The translations under genes and the position numbers were made by a program. The notes under the pieces are model-generated. The model made no database searches, was not told the DNA's origin, and was given only the letters and a program-made list of their open reading frames with translations. From positions 62,001-126,000 of the forward strand of contig NZ_JALPRK010000010.1 of assembly GCF_023195895.1 (NCBI RefSeq): a stretch of DNA of 64,000 bases, given 5' to 3'. Source of the stretch: Paenibacillus mellifer. Its GTDB lineage: Bacteria; Bacillota; Bacilli; Paenibacillales; Paenibacillaceae. Of this stretch, positions 35,422 through 43,934 are shown one piece after another. Position 1 is the first letter of the stretch. Each line of letters starts with the position of its first letter.

Positions 35422-36150
35422 ATGAGTTATACGGCAGTGGTGACCGGCGCCGATCACGGCATCGGACTTGAGCTGGTGCGCAAGCTGTTGGAGGACGGAC
35501 AACGGGTATTTGCCGGGAGATTCAATTCGGCGGATCAAGGGCTGCTGGAGCTGGTTTCGGCGTACGGCGAACAATTGATTCTTGTAGATCTGGACGTGGG
35601 CAGCGATGCCAGCGTGCAGGCGGCAGCCGCTAAGGTGCGGGAGCATACGGATTCTCTAGATCTTTTGATCAATAATGCGGCGATTCTGGGCGATATCGAA
35701 ACGACAGTGCTCGGCGAATTGAACTTCGAAGAAATGCTGCAGGTATTCAACGTCAACGCTTTGGGTAGCCTGCGGATGACGAATGCGCTGATCGGGTTAA
35801 TCCTGAATAGCAAAGCTCGCACAATCGCCAATATTTCCTCAGAAGCGGGAAGTGTCGGTCAATGCTACAGGGATAGCTGGTTCGCTTATTCGATGTCAAA
35901 GACGGCGATCAATATGCATTCGAACGTCGTACATAACGGCGTGAAGGCGCAGGGCGGACAAGTGCTGGTGCTACATCCGGGATGGGTACAGACATTTATG
36001 CGCGGGGAAAAAGATTCCGCCGCTACCCTCACACCCGAGCAATCGGCTGGTAAGCTGTGGGGGATTATCCGCGAGGCGATGGAGCGGCAGGGCGAACCGG
36101 CGGAGGCGCCGGTATACCTTGATGTGGATGGCCATACACTGCCATGGTAG
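35422..36150 (+). CDS. Short-chain dehydrogenase/reductase
   Basis: It encodes 242 residues from ATG 35422, behind GGAGAAGGGGAG. The Rossmann motif is VTGADHGIGLELV, NNAAILGD is the NNAG-like motif, and YSMSKTAINMHS gives the catalytic Tyr and Lys. Substrate is unknown. Its neighbours (fuc operon before, aldo-keto reductase after) suggest handling of a sugar or aldehyde, possibly lactaldehyde, but this is only context. Confidence 0.8.
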   Translation: MSYTAVVTGADHGIGLELVRKLLEDGQRVFAGRFNSADQGLLELVSAYGEQLILVDLDVGSDASVQAAAAKVREHTDSLDLLINNAAILGDIETTVLGELNFEEMLQVFNVNALGSLRMTNALIGLILNSKARTIANISSEAGSVGQCYRDSWFAYSMSKTAINMHSNVVHNGVKAQGGQVLVLHPGWVQTFMRGEKDSAATLTPEQSAGKLWGIIREAMERQGEPAEAPVYLDVDGHTLPW

Positions 36151-36189
36151 AAAAGTAGGATCCCTAATCGAAAATGGAGGAATCGACAA

Positions 36190-37167
36190 ATGGAATATAC
36201 GTACTTAGGACGTTCTGGAATAAAAGTGAGCAAGCTGTGTCTGGGCACGATGAACTTCGGGGTGAACACCGATGAGAAGGAGGCGTTCCGGATCATGGAT
36301 GCGGCGCTGGATGCAGGCGTGAACTTCTTTGATACAGCCAACATTTACGGATGGGGCGAAAACGCTGGGAAGACAGAGGAGATCATCGGTCGTTGGTTCG
36401 CTCAAGGCGGAGGACGTCGCGAGAAAGTTGTGCTGGCCACCAAGGTTCATGGCGATATGAGCGATCCCCTGGACGGACCTAACAGCCCAGCCGGGTTGTC
36501 GTCGTACAAAATCCGCCGCCATCTGGAAGGCTCGCTTCGCCGGCTGCAAACCGACCATATCGAGTTGTACCAAATGCATCATATCGATCGCAACGTTTCC
36601 TGGGATGAGCTATGGGAAGCCTTCCAGGTATCCATCCTGCAAGGCAAGATCGGTTATGTGGGCTCAAGCAATTTTGCGGGCTGGGACCTGGTGAAGGCGC
36701 AATATGAGGCGAAAAACCGCCATATGCTGGGCCTCGTCTCGGAGCAGCATAAATACAATCTGCTCTGCCGTTTGCCGGAGCTGGAAGTGCTGCCGGCGGC
36801 CGAGCATCTTGGCATCGGCGTCGTAGCTTGGAGCCCGCTCGAAGGCGGATTACTCGGCGGTAATGCTTCGAAGAAGCAAGCCGGATCTCGCACGGCGAAC
36901 GATAACCGCTACGAGCAGTTTCGTCAGCAGCTTGAAGCATTTTCAGCGCTATGCAAGGAGCTGGGCGAAAGCGAAGCGAATGTGGCTTTGGCCTGGACGC
37001 TGGTAAATCCGGCGATGACTGCGCCGATCATCGGGCCGCGTACGTTGGAGCAGTTCCAGGACACCCTGCGGGTTGTCGACATCAAGCTGGAGGAGTTTGT
37101 ACTGAAGAGATTGGATGAAATCTTCCCGGGCCCGGGCGGCTCGGCACCGCAAGCATACGCTTGGTAA
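36190..37167 (+). CDS. Aldo-keto reductase
   Basis: It encodes 325 residues from ATG 36190 behind ATGGAGGAATCG. It starts MEYTYLGRSGIKVSKLCLGT; FFDTANIYGWGENAGKTEE has the catalytic Asp and Tyr, ATKVHGD the Lys, and QMHHIDRNVSWDE the His. The C-terminus (GPRTLEQFQDTLRVVDIKL) binds NADP. It belongs to the bacterial YghZ/GPR-like branch reducing aldehydes or sugars. It is 39 bases behind the SDR gene and 18 before the ThuA-like gene, so the three are probably one operon. Confidence 0.87.
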   Translation: MEYTYLGRSGIKVSKLCLGTMNFGVNTDEKEAFRIMDAALDAGVNFFDTANIYGWGENAGKTEEIIGRWFAQGGGRREKVVLATKVHGDMSDPLDGPNSPAGLSSYKIRRHLEGSLRRLQTDHIELYQMHHIDRNVSWDELWEAFQVSILQGKIGYVGSSNFAGWDLVKAQYEAKNRHMLGLVSEQHKYNLLCRLPELEVLPAAEHLGIGVVAWSPLEGGLLGGNASKKQAGSRTANDNRYEQFRQQLEAFSALCKELGESEANVALAWTLVNPAMTAPIIGPRTLEQFQDTLRVVDIKLEEFVLKRLDEIFPGPGGSAPQAYAW

Positions 37168-37185
37168 AAGGGAGGGTTCTTGGAG

Positions 37186-37824
37186 ATGAGTAACACGCGG
37201 AAAAACGCATGGGTGATCGGCAATAACGACGACGCGCCGTACCATCCGCTGAATGTGGTGCAAGAAGAGCTGAAGCAGATTCTGGAGGATGAATTCGAGC
37301 TTACCGTCAGCCTGGATTATGATCACCTAGCCGCGGGTAAGTTGGATTCGTACGATCTCTGCATCTCCTATACGGACCGCTGGGAAGAGGCGGTCAGCGC
37401 GGAGCAAGCGGCAGGGTTGCTCACCTATGTGGCAAGCGGCGGGGGGCTGCTCGTCGTGCATAACGGCATTTCGTTGCAGGTTCGTCCGGAGCTTGCCCAA
37501 TTAATCGGCGCCAAGTTTACGGAACATCCGCCTTATACGGAGCTTGAATTTCAGGTAGTGGCTGGAACCGGGCATCCGGTTGTGGAAGGGATTGAACCGT
37601 TTGTTTTGGCGGAGGAACCTTACCGCTTTGAATTCGATCCGTTTTGCGCCAAAGAGGTACTGCTCACATACCGCCATGAAGGCCAAGATTGGCCGGCGGC
37701 CTGGGCGCATTCTTACGGGCTAGGCAAGGTCGTATTCTTAATGCCGGGGCATCATCTGCCTTCGTTCCAGCATCCCGAGGTAGCGAAGCTGCTGCGGGGT
37801 GGGGCGAAGTGGGCAGCTAGATGA
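37186..37824 (+). CDS. ThuA-like (trehalose utilisation) domain protein
   Basis: The start is ATG 37186 behind GGGAGGG; 212 residues. It has the class I glutamine-amidotransferase-like fold of ThuA: NAWVIGNNDDAPYHP, YDLCISYTDRWEEAVS, GGGLLVVHNGISLQ, HPPYTELEFQVVAGTGHPVV and a closing GLGKVVFLMPGHHLPSFQHP. ThuA proteins take part in sugar oxidation pathways, often with dehydrogenases; no exact reaction can be given. A terminator follows. Confidence 0.82.
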   Translation: MSNTRKNAWVIGNNDDAPYHPLNVVQEELKQILEDEFELTVSLDYDHLAAGKLDSYDLCISYTDRWEEAVSAEQAAGLLTYVASGGGLLVVHNGISLQVRPELAQLIGAKFTEHPPYTELEFQVVAGTGHPVVEGIEPFVLAEEPYRFEFDPFCAKEVLLTYRHEGQDWPAAWAHSYGLGKVVFLMPGHHLPSFQHPEVAKLLRGGAKWAAR

Positions 37825-37831
37825 GTAAGAG

Positions 37832-37860
37832 AGAACTGGTCTTGGGCCAGTTCTTTTTTT
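37832..37860 (+). terminator. Rho-independent terminator after the ThuA-like gene
   Basis: AGAACTGG (37832-37839) pairs with CCAGTTCT (37847-37854), then seven T. Confidence 0.92.
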
Positions 37861-38183
37861 ATGGACATGAACCTCTTTATCGTTCCCTTTTGATGATTAT
37901 CCCGTTAGGTCAGGTTAAAGTTATGGAGCAACAGATAGGCTCGGAGAGGTAAATAAACTGAGGAACACCAGATAGATAGTAGGATGTAACTCTAGGATTT
38001 AGTTAGTAACGATGGTCTAAGAACATTTCTAGTTGGGCGTGTTAAAGGGACGGCCCCGTCTGGGTACAAAATACACTGATATTAAGGCTGCGTAGGTTTA
38101 GTTTTCCCTTGATCTTCTGTATGCTCACTTAAAACTACATAAACTCGTTGCACACACCACCACTGACTTGGACCGCGATTTAA
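37861..38183. other. Gene-free stretch between ThuA-like gene and transposase-like gene
   Basis: I see no gene. It contains a degenerate copy of the GGGATAAT repeat in inverse orientation (ATTATCCCGTTAGGTCAGG, 37897-37915) and a short GC-rich palindrome near 38051-38070. No inverted terminal repeat matching the other side of the transposase gene was found. Confidence 0.4.
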
Positions 38184-39095
38184 TTAGGCCGCAGTTGAAA
38201 GTTGCGGGTGCTTTTTCTGTGTGATCAGTTGGTGGTAAGAGATTGACGGAATCTCCATACACATGTGAAGTAACTCTAGTAACATCTGTTGCATCTCTCC
38301 CGATTGGAATTGACGCAGTCGGCGGCGTACGGTGAACTCGTTCAGATACGCTTGCAAATACTTAATCCCCAAGGCTACATACGTACTCTTCAGGGATTCC
38401 CACGCCGTTCTTACGACTCTCCGCAAGGGCAAATATAGACGAAAAGCCAGCGGGAAAGCCTGAAATACCGAGCTATGGGCATCTACATACCTATTTATGA
38501 ACGTGGTAATCTCGTGACGGTTTGCTTGAACCCCGTCGCCTCTTTTCTGCGAAACTAAGTGGATCTTCACCTGTTCCGGTTCTCCCGATTCCGTCACCGT
38601 ACAGCCGGCCACAACCGCAGTGGCGAAGGAGTGAGGCAGCCGTTGGTGCCGGAACTGGTCTACCCCATAGTGATCGCAGTTTACCTTCACCTCTCCGCTC
38701 AAAAGCTCCCTAGCATCACATTCGCCGAGGGTGTACCGAATTTTGTGCAGCATCAACCAAGCGGTCTTGTAGGTGACACGAATCACCTGACTCAGTCGCA
38801 TCGCCGAAATGCCATCGGGGAGAAGGAATAACTCCAGAGCTTGAAACCATTTCAACAGGGGAAGATGTGTCCCTTCAAAAATCGTACCAACCAAAGGGGA
38901 TGTCTGATGTGCGCATCTTCTACATTCAAATAAAGGGATCCGGCGGGAGGTCAAACGGGTACAGCGGGTGAATGCGCAGAGGGGACAGACGAAGCCATTC
39001 GGCCACTTCATAGCGACTACAGCCTCTATACAGTCCTCTTCACTATGGTATCGACTGTTGAATGTTGGCATTCCATGCACCATGTTTGCTCCCAT
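38184..39095 (-). CDS. IS1595-like transposase, possibly inactive or domesticated
   Basis: On the reverse strand the start is ATG 39095 behind GGGAGGT; 303 residues. Residues 18-75 hold a zinc ribbon (CPLCAFTRC ... FECRRCAHQT) as in IS1595/ISXO2 transposases, then LLKWFQALELFLLPDGISAM and TYKTAWLMLHKIR. Where an active ISXO2 domain has VEVDE.Y.GG, this protein reads VKVNCDHYGV, and later catalytic motifs are also hard to place, so activity is doubtful. The C-terminus (YLQAYLNEFTVRRRLRQF) is family-like. No inverted terminal repeats or target duplication are visible. Its promoter has LexA-like boxes, unusual for an IS. Confidence 0.72.
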   Translation of the reverse strand: MGANMVHGMPTFNSRYHSEEDCIEAVVAMKWPNGFVCPLCAFTRCTRLTSRRIPLFECRRCAHQTSPLVGTIFEGTHLPLLKWFQALELFLLPDGISAMRLSQVIRVTYKTAWLMLHKIRYTLGECDARELLSGEVKVNCDHYGVDQFRHQRLPHSFATAVVAGCTVTESGEPEQVKIHLVSQKRGDGVQANRHEITTFINRYVDAHSSVFQAFPLAFRLYLPLRRVVRTAWESLKSTYVALGIKYLQAYLNEFTVRRRLRQFQSGEMQQMLLELLHMCMEIPSISYHQLITQKKHPQLSTAA

Positions 39096-39124
39096 ACTCA
39101 ATAACCTCCCTGGAAAAGAAAATA

Positions 39125-39176
39125 AGTACATACGTTCGCTTTTCTTCATTATACCAAACATGTGTTCTCAAAACAA
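39125..39176 (-). promoter_or_regulatory. Promoter with two LexA-like boxes, transposase-like gene
   Basis: Read on the reverse strand: -35-like TTGTTT (39176-39171), box AGAACACATGTTTG (39168-39155), -10 TATAAT (39153-39148), and box CGAACGTATGTACT (39138-39125). The two boxes flank the -10 as in the promoter at 12044-12088. Confidence 0.6.
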
Positions 39177-39274
39177 GAAGAAAATTCCACATTGATCCAT
39201 TCATTCTTGATCTCCGCTCTTAATGATTTGTACATCGTTTTCTCACTAGGCATATCACTTTGAAATGGGCTAAA

Positions 39275-39373
39275 TCCTGAATAAAAGGGATAATCAAAAC
39301 CCCTCAGAATCCTGAATGAAAGGGATAATCACAACCTCTCAGAACTATGTGTCCCTGAACGAAGGGGATAATC
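39275..39373. repeat. Two tandem 35-bp repeats plus a third partial copy
   Basis: Units 39275-39309 and 39310-39344 are identical at 32 of 35 positions and abut without a gap; each contains CCTGAAT(A/G)AAAGGGATAATC. A shorter third copy (TCCCTGAACGAAGGGGATAATC-like) lies at 39352-39373. The rest of the 427-base gap 39096-39522 holds the reverse promoter and the rhaEW upstream region. Confidence 0.7.
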
Positions 39374-39424
39374 GTGGAAAGAGGGGCGAAGGGACATCCA
39401 ACATGAGGGAATTTCTATTTTTTA

Positions 39425-39474
39425 TGAAAGCGCTATACCCAAAACAAACCAAATCGTTTAAAATTAAAACAAAC
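39425..39474 (+). promoter_or_regulatory. Candidate cre site and AAAACAAAC repeats upstream of rhaEW
   Basis: TGAAAGCGCTATAC (39425-39438) fits the cre consensus at 12 of 14 positions. AAAACAAAC occurs at 39441-39449 and 39466-39474, resembling the ATAAACAAA arm of the RhaR-type palindrome at 45571; RhaR binding is a guess. Confidence 0.4.
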
Positions 39475-39522
39475 AAAAATAAAGGAAAAACCAACAAATC
39501 AAAAACGGAGGTAATCAGGATC

Positions 39523-41604
39523 ATGTTGCAGAATTTATGGGACTCATCGAAATCATCGGCTTTATCCACGGGTTTGGAGCAACTCGTCTACCGTTCTAAT
39601 CTGCTTGGAACAGACCGGCGGGTGTGTAACTGGGGTGGCGGCAATACGTCGAGCAAAACAATGGAGAAAGACTTCCGTGGCCGTGATGTTGAAGTGATGT
39701 GGGTAAAGGGCAGCGGTTCGGACCTTGCCACGATGAAAGCGGGGAACTTCACTGGGTTACGTATGGAGGACATTCGCCCCCTTTTTGAGCGGGAAGAGAT
39801 GTCGGATGAAGAGATGGTAGCTTATCTGGCGAACTGTATGATCGACGCCAAGCATCCGCGTGCATCGATTGAAACGCTGCTGCATGCGTTCCTCCCATTC
39901 AAGCATGTGGACCATACGCATCCGGACGCAATCATCAGCTTGTGTTGTGCCGATAACGGCCAAGACATAGCACGGGAAATCTACGGCAACCGGTTTGTAT
40001 GGGTTCCGTATATCCGCCCAGGGTTCACGTTGTCCAAAATGATCGCCGAAGGCGTACTAGGCAACCCGAATGCGGAACTGGTGCTGATGGAGAAGCACGG
40101 GTTGGTGACCTGGGGCGAGACGCAGGAGGAATGTTACGCCAAAACCATTGCCATTATCAATGAGGCAGAAGCGTATATTGAAGCGAAAAGCAGAGCGCAA
40201 GCGGCAGAAGGACGTGTGTTTGGCGGGGCATTGGAGGAGTCGCTCGAATCCGAGCAGCGTCGGGCGATCGCCGCAGAAGTTATGCCTCTGGTTCGGGGGT
40301 TGGCGAGCGGAGAGAAGCCGGTCATCGTCACATTCGACGATGAGGCAGACGTGCTCGAATTCACCGGCAGCCGGAATGCAGGCGAGTTGTCGCAGGTTGG
40401 AGCGGCTTGCCCCGATCACTTGGTGCACACCAAGGTGGTTCCGCTCTTCATCGACTGGAAGCCGGATGCCGCAGACATCGCCGGGCTGAAAGAGAAGCTG
40501 GCGGCAGGTATTGCCGATTACAAAGCGCGTTACCAAGCTTATTTTGTGCGTAATAAACAGGCGAATGATGTCATGTTCGACGCGGCGCCACGCGTTATCC
40601 TGATACCAGGTGTGGGCATGCTGAACACGGGCAAAAGCTGGGTCAACTCCAAGCTGAGCGGAGCGTTGTATCATCGGGCGATCGCGGTGATGAAAGGCGC
40701 AACGGCGCTCGGTCGGTTCGTGTCGCTCAGCGAGAATGAGTCCTACAACGTTGAGTATTGGCCGCTTGAGCTATACAAATTGTCATTGGCTCCGGCAGAA
40801 GCGGAATTCTCCCGCAAGGTTGCGTTCGTTACCGGAGGCGCTGGCGGGATTGGCAGTGAAACGGCTCGGCGACTGGCTGGAGAGGGAGCTCATGTCGTGC
40901 TCGCTGACCTCAATCTGGAAGGTGCGCAGAGGGTTGCTGCCGAGATTAATGCCCAATATGGTGAGTACCGTGCGCTGGCGGTGAAGATGGACGTAACGAG
41001 TGAGGAGCAGGTCGCGGCGGCTTACGCCGAAACGGCGTTGACCTACGGAGGCGTCGATATCATTGTAAATAACGCCGGATTAGCAACGTCAAGCCCATTC
41101 ACGGAAACTACGCTGAAGGAATGGAACTTGAATATGTCGGTGCTGGGGACGGGATATTTTCTCGTCGCGCGGGAGGCGTTCAAGCTGATGAAGGAGCAAA
41201 ACCTTGGCGGCAGCATGGTGTTTATCGGCTCAAAAAACTCGGTGTACGCCGGCAAAAACGTTACCGCTTACAGCTCGGCTAAAGCGCTCGAAGCTCATTT
41301 GGCCCGCTGCATCGCGGCCGAAGGCGGGGAGCTGGGCATTCGGGTGAATACGATTTTGCCCGATGCCATTTTGCAGGGCTCGGCCATTTGGAATTCCAAC
41401 TGGCGGAATGAGCGGGCCGCCGCTTACGGGATTGAGCCGGACCAACTGGAGGAGTATTACCGTAAGCGCACGACGCTGCTGGTGAATATTTATCCGCGTG
41501 ATATCGCGGAGGGCGTCGCTTTCTTCGCATCATCCAAGGCAGCAAAAACGACCGGCTGCATGTTGACGATCGACGGTGGTGTCCCGGCGGCGTTTGTAAG
41601 GTAA
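39523..41604 (+). CDS. rhaEW: Bifunctional rhamnulose-1-phosphate aldolase / lactaldehyde dehydrogenase
   Basis: The start is ATG 39523, ten bases behind GGAGGT at 39507; 693 residues. Residues 1-420 are a class II aldolase (CNWGGGNTSSK, VKGSGSDLATM, KHVDHTHPDAI with HxH zinc ligands, MEKHGLVTWGE). Residues 433-693 are an SDR (VTGGAGGIGSETARRL from about 436, NNAGLATSS, Y583 in YSSAKALEAH). B. subtilis YuxG/RhaEW has the same fusion: it splits rhamnulose-1-phosphate and oxidises the L-lactaldehyde formed to L-lactate. The lactate-oxidising lutABC genes follow directly, extending the route to pyruvate. Confidence 0.92.
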   Translation: MLQNLWDSSKSSALSTGLEQLVYRSNLLGTDRRVCNWGGGNTSSKTMEKDFRGRDVEVMWVKGSGSDLATMKAGNFTGLRMEDIRPLFEREEMSDEEMVAYLANCMIDAKHPRASIETLLHAFLPFKHVDHTHPDAIISLCCADNGQDIAREIYGNRFVWVPYIRPGFTLSKMIAEGVLGNPNAELVLMEKHGLVTWGETQEECYAKTIAIINEAEAYIEAKSRAQAAEGRVFGGALEESLESEQRRAIAAEVMPLVRGLASGEKPVIVTFDDEADVLEFTGSRNAGELSQVGAACPDHLVHTKVVPLFIDWKPDAADIAGLKEKLAAGIADYKARYQAYFVRNKQANDVMFDAAPRVILIPGVGMLNTGKSWVNSKLSGALYHRAIAVMKGATALGRFVSLSENESYNVEYWPLELYKLSLAPAEAEFSRKVAFVTGGAGGIGSETARRLAGEGAHVVLADLNLEGAQRVAAEINAQYGEYRALAVKMDVTSEEQVAAAYAETALTYGGVDIIVNNAGLATSSPFTETTLKEWNLNMSVLGTGYFLVAREAFKLMKEQNLGGSMVFIGSKNSVYAGKNVTAYSSAKALEAHLARCIAAEGGELGIRVNTILPDAILQGSAIWNSNWRNERAAAYGIEPDQLEEYYRKRTTLLVNIYPRDIAEGVAFFASSKAAKTTGCMLTIDGGVPAAFVR

Positions 41605-41643
41605 GCCAGATGGCATTCGAACAAACCTATGGGAGGTGCGAGG

Positions 41644-42417
41644 ATGGAGCTGCTGAATAAAGCGGACATGGGAACGACCGGAACCGGCATGAAGGTTTCG
41701 ATGTTTGTCACTTGTATCGGCGACGCGGTGTATCCGCGGATCGCGGAAGCGATGGCTCGTTTGCTGGCGCGGGTCGGCGTGAAGCTGGAATTTCCGCAGG
41801 GGCAAACCTGCTGCGGTCAGCCGGCGTTTAACAGCGGGTATTGGGCTGAAGCTCGCCGGTCGGCAACCACGCTGCTTGAGGCTTTTGCTGACAGTGATTT
41901 CGTTATTGGACCTTCCGGCTCATGCATCGGCATGATTCATCACTACCCGAAGCTGTTTGAACAGGACCCGGTTCGGCTGGCGATGGCTGAGGATTTGAAG
42001 GCGAAGTCGTATGAATTTACCCAATTCCTCGTTCAGGTGTTGGGCGTAAGCGATCTTGGAGCGGTTTTTCCGCATAAGGTCACGTATCATCCGTCCTGTC
42101 ATGGCAGTCGGTTGCTCGGGATCAGGGAGGAGCCGATGACACTGCTTCATAACGTGAAGGGCATGGAGCTCGTCCCGCTCCCTTTTGCGGAGGATTGTTG
42201 CGGTTTCGGCGGGACGTTTGCGGTGAAGATGGCCGATATATCCGGGGCGATGGTGACGGAAAAAGCCGACCATGTTCTGGACACTTCCGCCGAAGTGCTG
42301 ACCGGGCTGGACATGGCCTGCCTGATGAATATTGCCGGCCAATTACGTCACCGGCGCCAGCCTGTTCGTGTCATGCATCTGGCGGAGCTGCTGTATGAGG
42401 GGGTGAGCGGGGCATGA
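41644..42417 (+). CDS. lutA: Lactate utilisation protein A (cysteine-rich CCG-domain subunit)
   Basis: The start is ATG 41644 behind GGGAGGTG; 257 residues, about 15 longer at the N-terminus than usual, where ATG 41689 (MKVSMFVTCIGD) would match family length. Two CCG motifs, CCGQPAFNSGY and CCGFGGTFAVK, bind an iron-sulfur cluster. With LutB and LutC it forms the L-lactate dehydrogenase complex that gives pyruvate. It lies 39 bases behind rhaEW and overlaps lutB by four. Confidence 0.9.
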   Translation: MELLNKADMGTTGTGMKVSMFVTCIGDAVYPRIAEAMARLLARVGVKLEFPQGQTCCGQPAFNSGYWAEARRSATTLLEAFADSDFVIGPSGSCIGMIHHYPKLFEQDPVRLAMAEDLKAKSYEFTQFLVQVLGVSDLGAVFPHKVTYHPSCHGSRLLGIREEPMTLLHNVKGMELVPLPFAEDCCGFGGTFAVKMADISGAMVTEKADHVLDTSAEVLTGLDMACLMNIAGQLRHRRQPVRVMHLAELLYEGVSGA

Positions 42418-43934
42418 GCAGCGTAAAGGAGCGGGCGGATCTGGCGCTGAACAATGATTTCTTGCGTAAGGCGGTGCGCTTTACGACCGAACGTCTGCGC
42501 GACGGGAAGCGGAAAGCCGCCGATGACCATGGGAACTGGGAGGAATGGCGGGAACGGGGGCGACAAATTCGCTTGCATACGATCGCTCATCTCGATTACT
42601 ACTTGGATCGGTTTGCCGAGCAGGCCCGGGCGAATGGAGCGCATGTTCATTTTGCTTCGACTGGCGCAGAGGCGGTGCAGATTGCTTTGGAGGTTGCGGC
42701 TCGCAAGGAGGCACACACCGTCGTGAAGTCGAAGTCAATGGTCAGCGAGGAGCTGCACATTAACCGGGCGTTGGAGGAAGCGGGCGTTGAGGCGGTCGAA
42801 ACGGATTTGGGCGAGTACATTATTCAGCTTGCGGGGGAGGCTCCCTCACATATCATCATTCCCGCGATTCACAAAAACCGCTACCAAATCGCCCAGCTGC
42901 TGTCCCGTGAGGCGGGGGAAGAGCTTCCCCCCGAAACGAGCGTCCTGGCGGGCTTCGTACGCCGGAAGCTGCGGGCCAAATTTCTGGAGGCGGACATCGG
43001 CATGACGGGCTGCAACTTCGCTATTGCCGAGACAGGGTCGATTGTGTTGTTCGAAAATGAAGGAAACGCCCGCATGGTGTCGACCGTACCGAAAACGCAA
43101 ATTACGTTTATGGGCATGGAACGCATCATTCCCTCCTGGAGCGATCTTGAGGTGATGGCGACGTTGCTGCCGCGCTCGGCGACTGGTCAGAAGCTGACGG
43201 TTTACATGTCCGGCATCACCGGCCCGCGCCGCACAGCCGATGGGGACGGGCCGGAAGAGATGCATATCATCATCCTTGATAACGGCCGGTCCGAGCAGCT
43301 TGGCGATCCGGAGTTTCAGGAGCTGCTGAACTGCATTCGCTGCGGCGCTTGCCTCAACGCTTGTCCGGTATACCGTCATATCGGCGGCCACGCTTACGGC
43401 GGAACGTACAGCGGCCCGATCGGAGCGGTCTTAACGCCGGCGCTGAACAAGAATGTAGCGGAATGGGACGATATCGCTTCGGCTTCCAGCTTATGCGGCG
43501 CCTGTTATGAAGCGTGTCCGGTCAAAATCCCGCTGCACGACATGCTGGTCTATTTGCGCCGGCGCAAGGTCGAGCAGGGCTATGGGAACAAGCTGGAGAC
43601 GGCTGGGATGAAGGGCTTCGCCGCTGTGACGTCGAACTCCAAACGCTTCCATCGTGCGTTGAAGGCGGGAAGGGTATTGCAGCGAGTTGTCGTGCGCAAC
43701 GGCGAAATCTCGGCGCGAATCGGCCCGCTCAAAGGCTGGAACCGCTACCGTGTCGCACCAAGCCTGGCGAACCAGCCGTTCCGCGAGCGCTGGGACACGC
43801 TCCAGCATGAGTTGCGCGCTTCCGTAGCGCAAACCGTGACCGGCGCGGCCGCGCAAGAGCGGATGAAGGCGGCGCTGCATAAGCGTGCGGCTAGGCCAAT
43901 CGACCGGAAAGAAGGTCACTCCTATGATGAATAA
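42414..43934 (+). CDS. lutB: Lactate utilisation protein B (iron-sulfur electron carrier)
   Basis: It encodes 506 residues starting in the ATGA overlap with lutA. The first 290 residues are a LUD domain (SKSMVSEELHIN, DIGMTGCNFAIAETGSIVL). Two 4Fe-4S motifs follow: CIRCGACLNACPVYRH at about 305-320 and CGACYEACPVKIPL at about 360-373. The protein passes electrons from lactate oxidation. Length and motifs agree with B. subtilis LutB. It overlaps lutC by 11 bases. Confidence 0.93.
   Translation: MSSVKERADLALNNDFLRKAVRFTTERLRDGKRKAADDHGNWEEWRERGRQIRLHTIAHLDYYLDRFAEQARANGAHVHFASTGAEAVQIALEVAARKEAHTVVKSKSMVSEELHINRALEEAGVEAVETDLGEYIIQLAGEAPSHIIIPAIHKNRYQIAQLLSREAGEELPPETSVLAGFVRRKLRAKFLEADIGMTGCNFAIAETGSIVLFENEGNARMVSTVPKTQITFMGMERIIPSWSDLEVMATLLPRSATGQKLTVYMSGITGPRRTADGDGPEEMHIIILDNGRSEQLGDPEFQELLNCIRCGACLNACPVYRHIGGHAYGGTYSGPIGAVLTPALNKNVAEWDDIASASSLCGACYEACPVKIPLHDMLVYLRRRKVEQGYGNKLETAGMKGFAAVTSNSKRFHRALKAGRVLQRVVVRNGEISARIGPLKGWNRYRVAPSLANQPFRERWDTLQHELRASVAQTVTGAAAQERMKAALHKRAARPIDRKEGHSYDE

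Noticed and set aside
39275-39373. CRISPR array
   Set aside because: The two 35-bp units abut without spacers and only one further partial copy exists; no cas genes are present.
39316-39522. N-terminal extension of rhaEW
   Set aside because: Lys/Asn/Thr-rich and built from the intergenic repeats and control region; ATG 39523 has a proper ribosome site.
37861-39522. Complete insertion sequence with inverted repeats
   Set aside because: No matching inverted ends or target duplication could be found on either side of the transposase-like gene.
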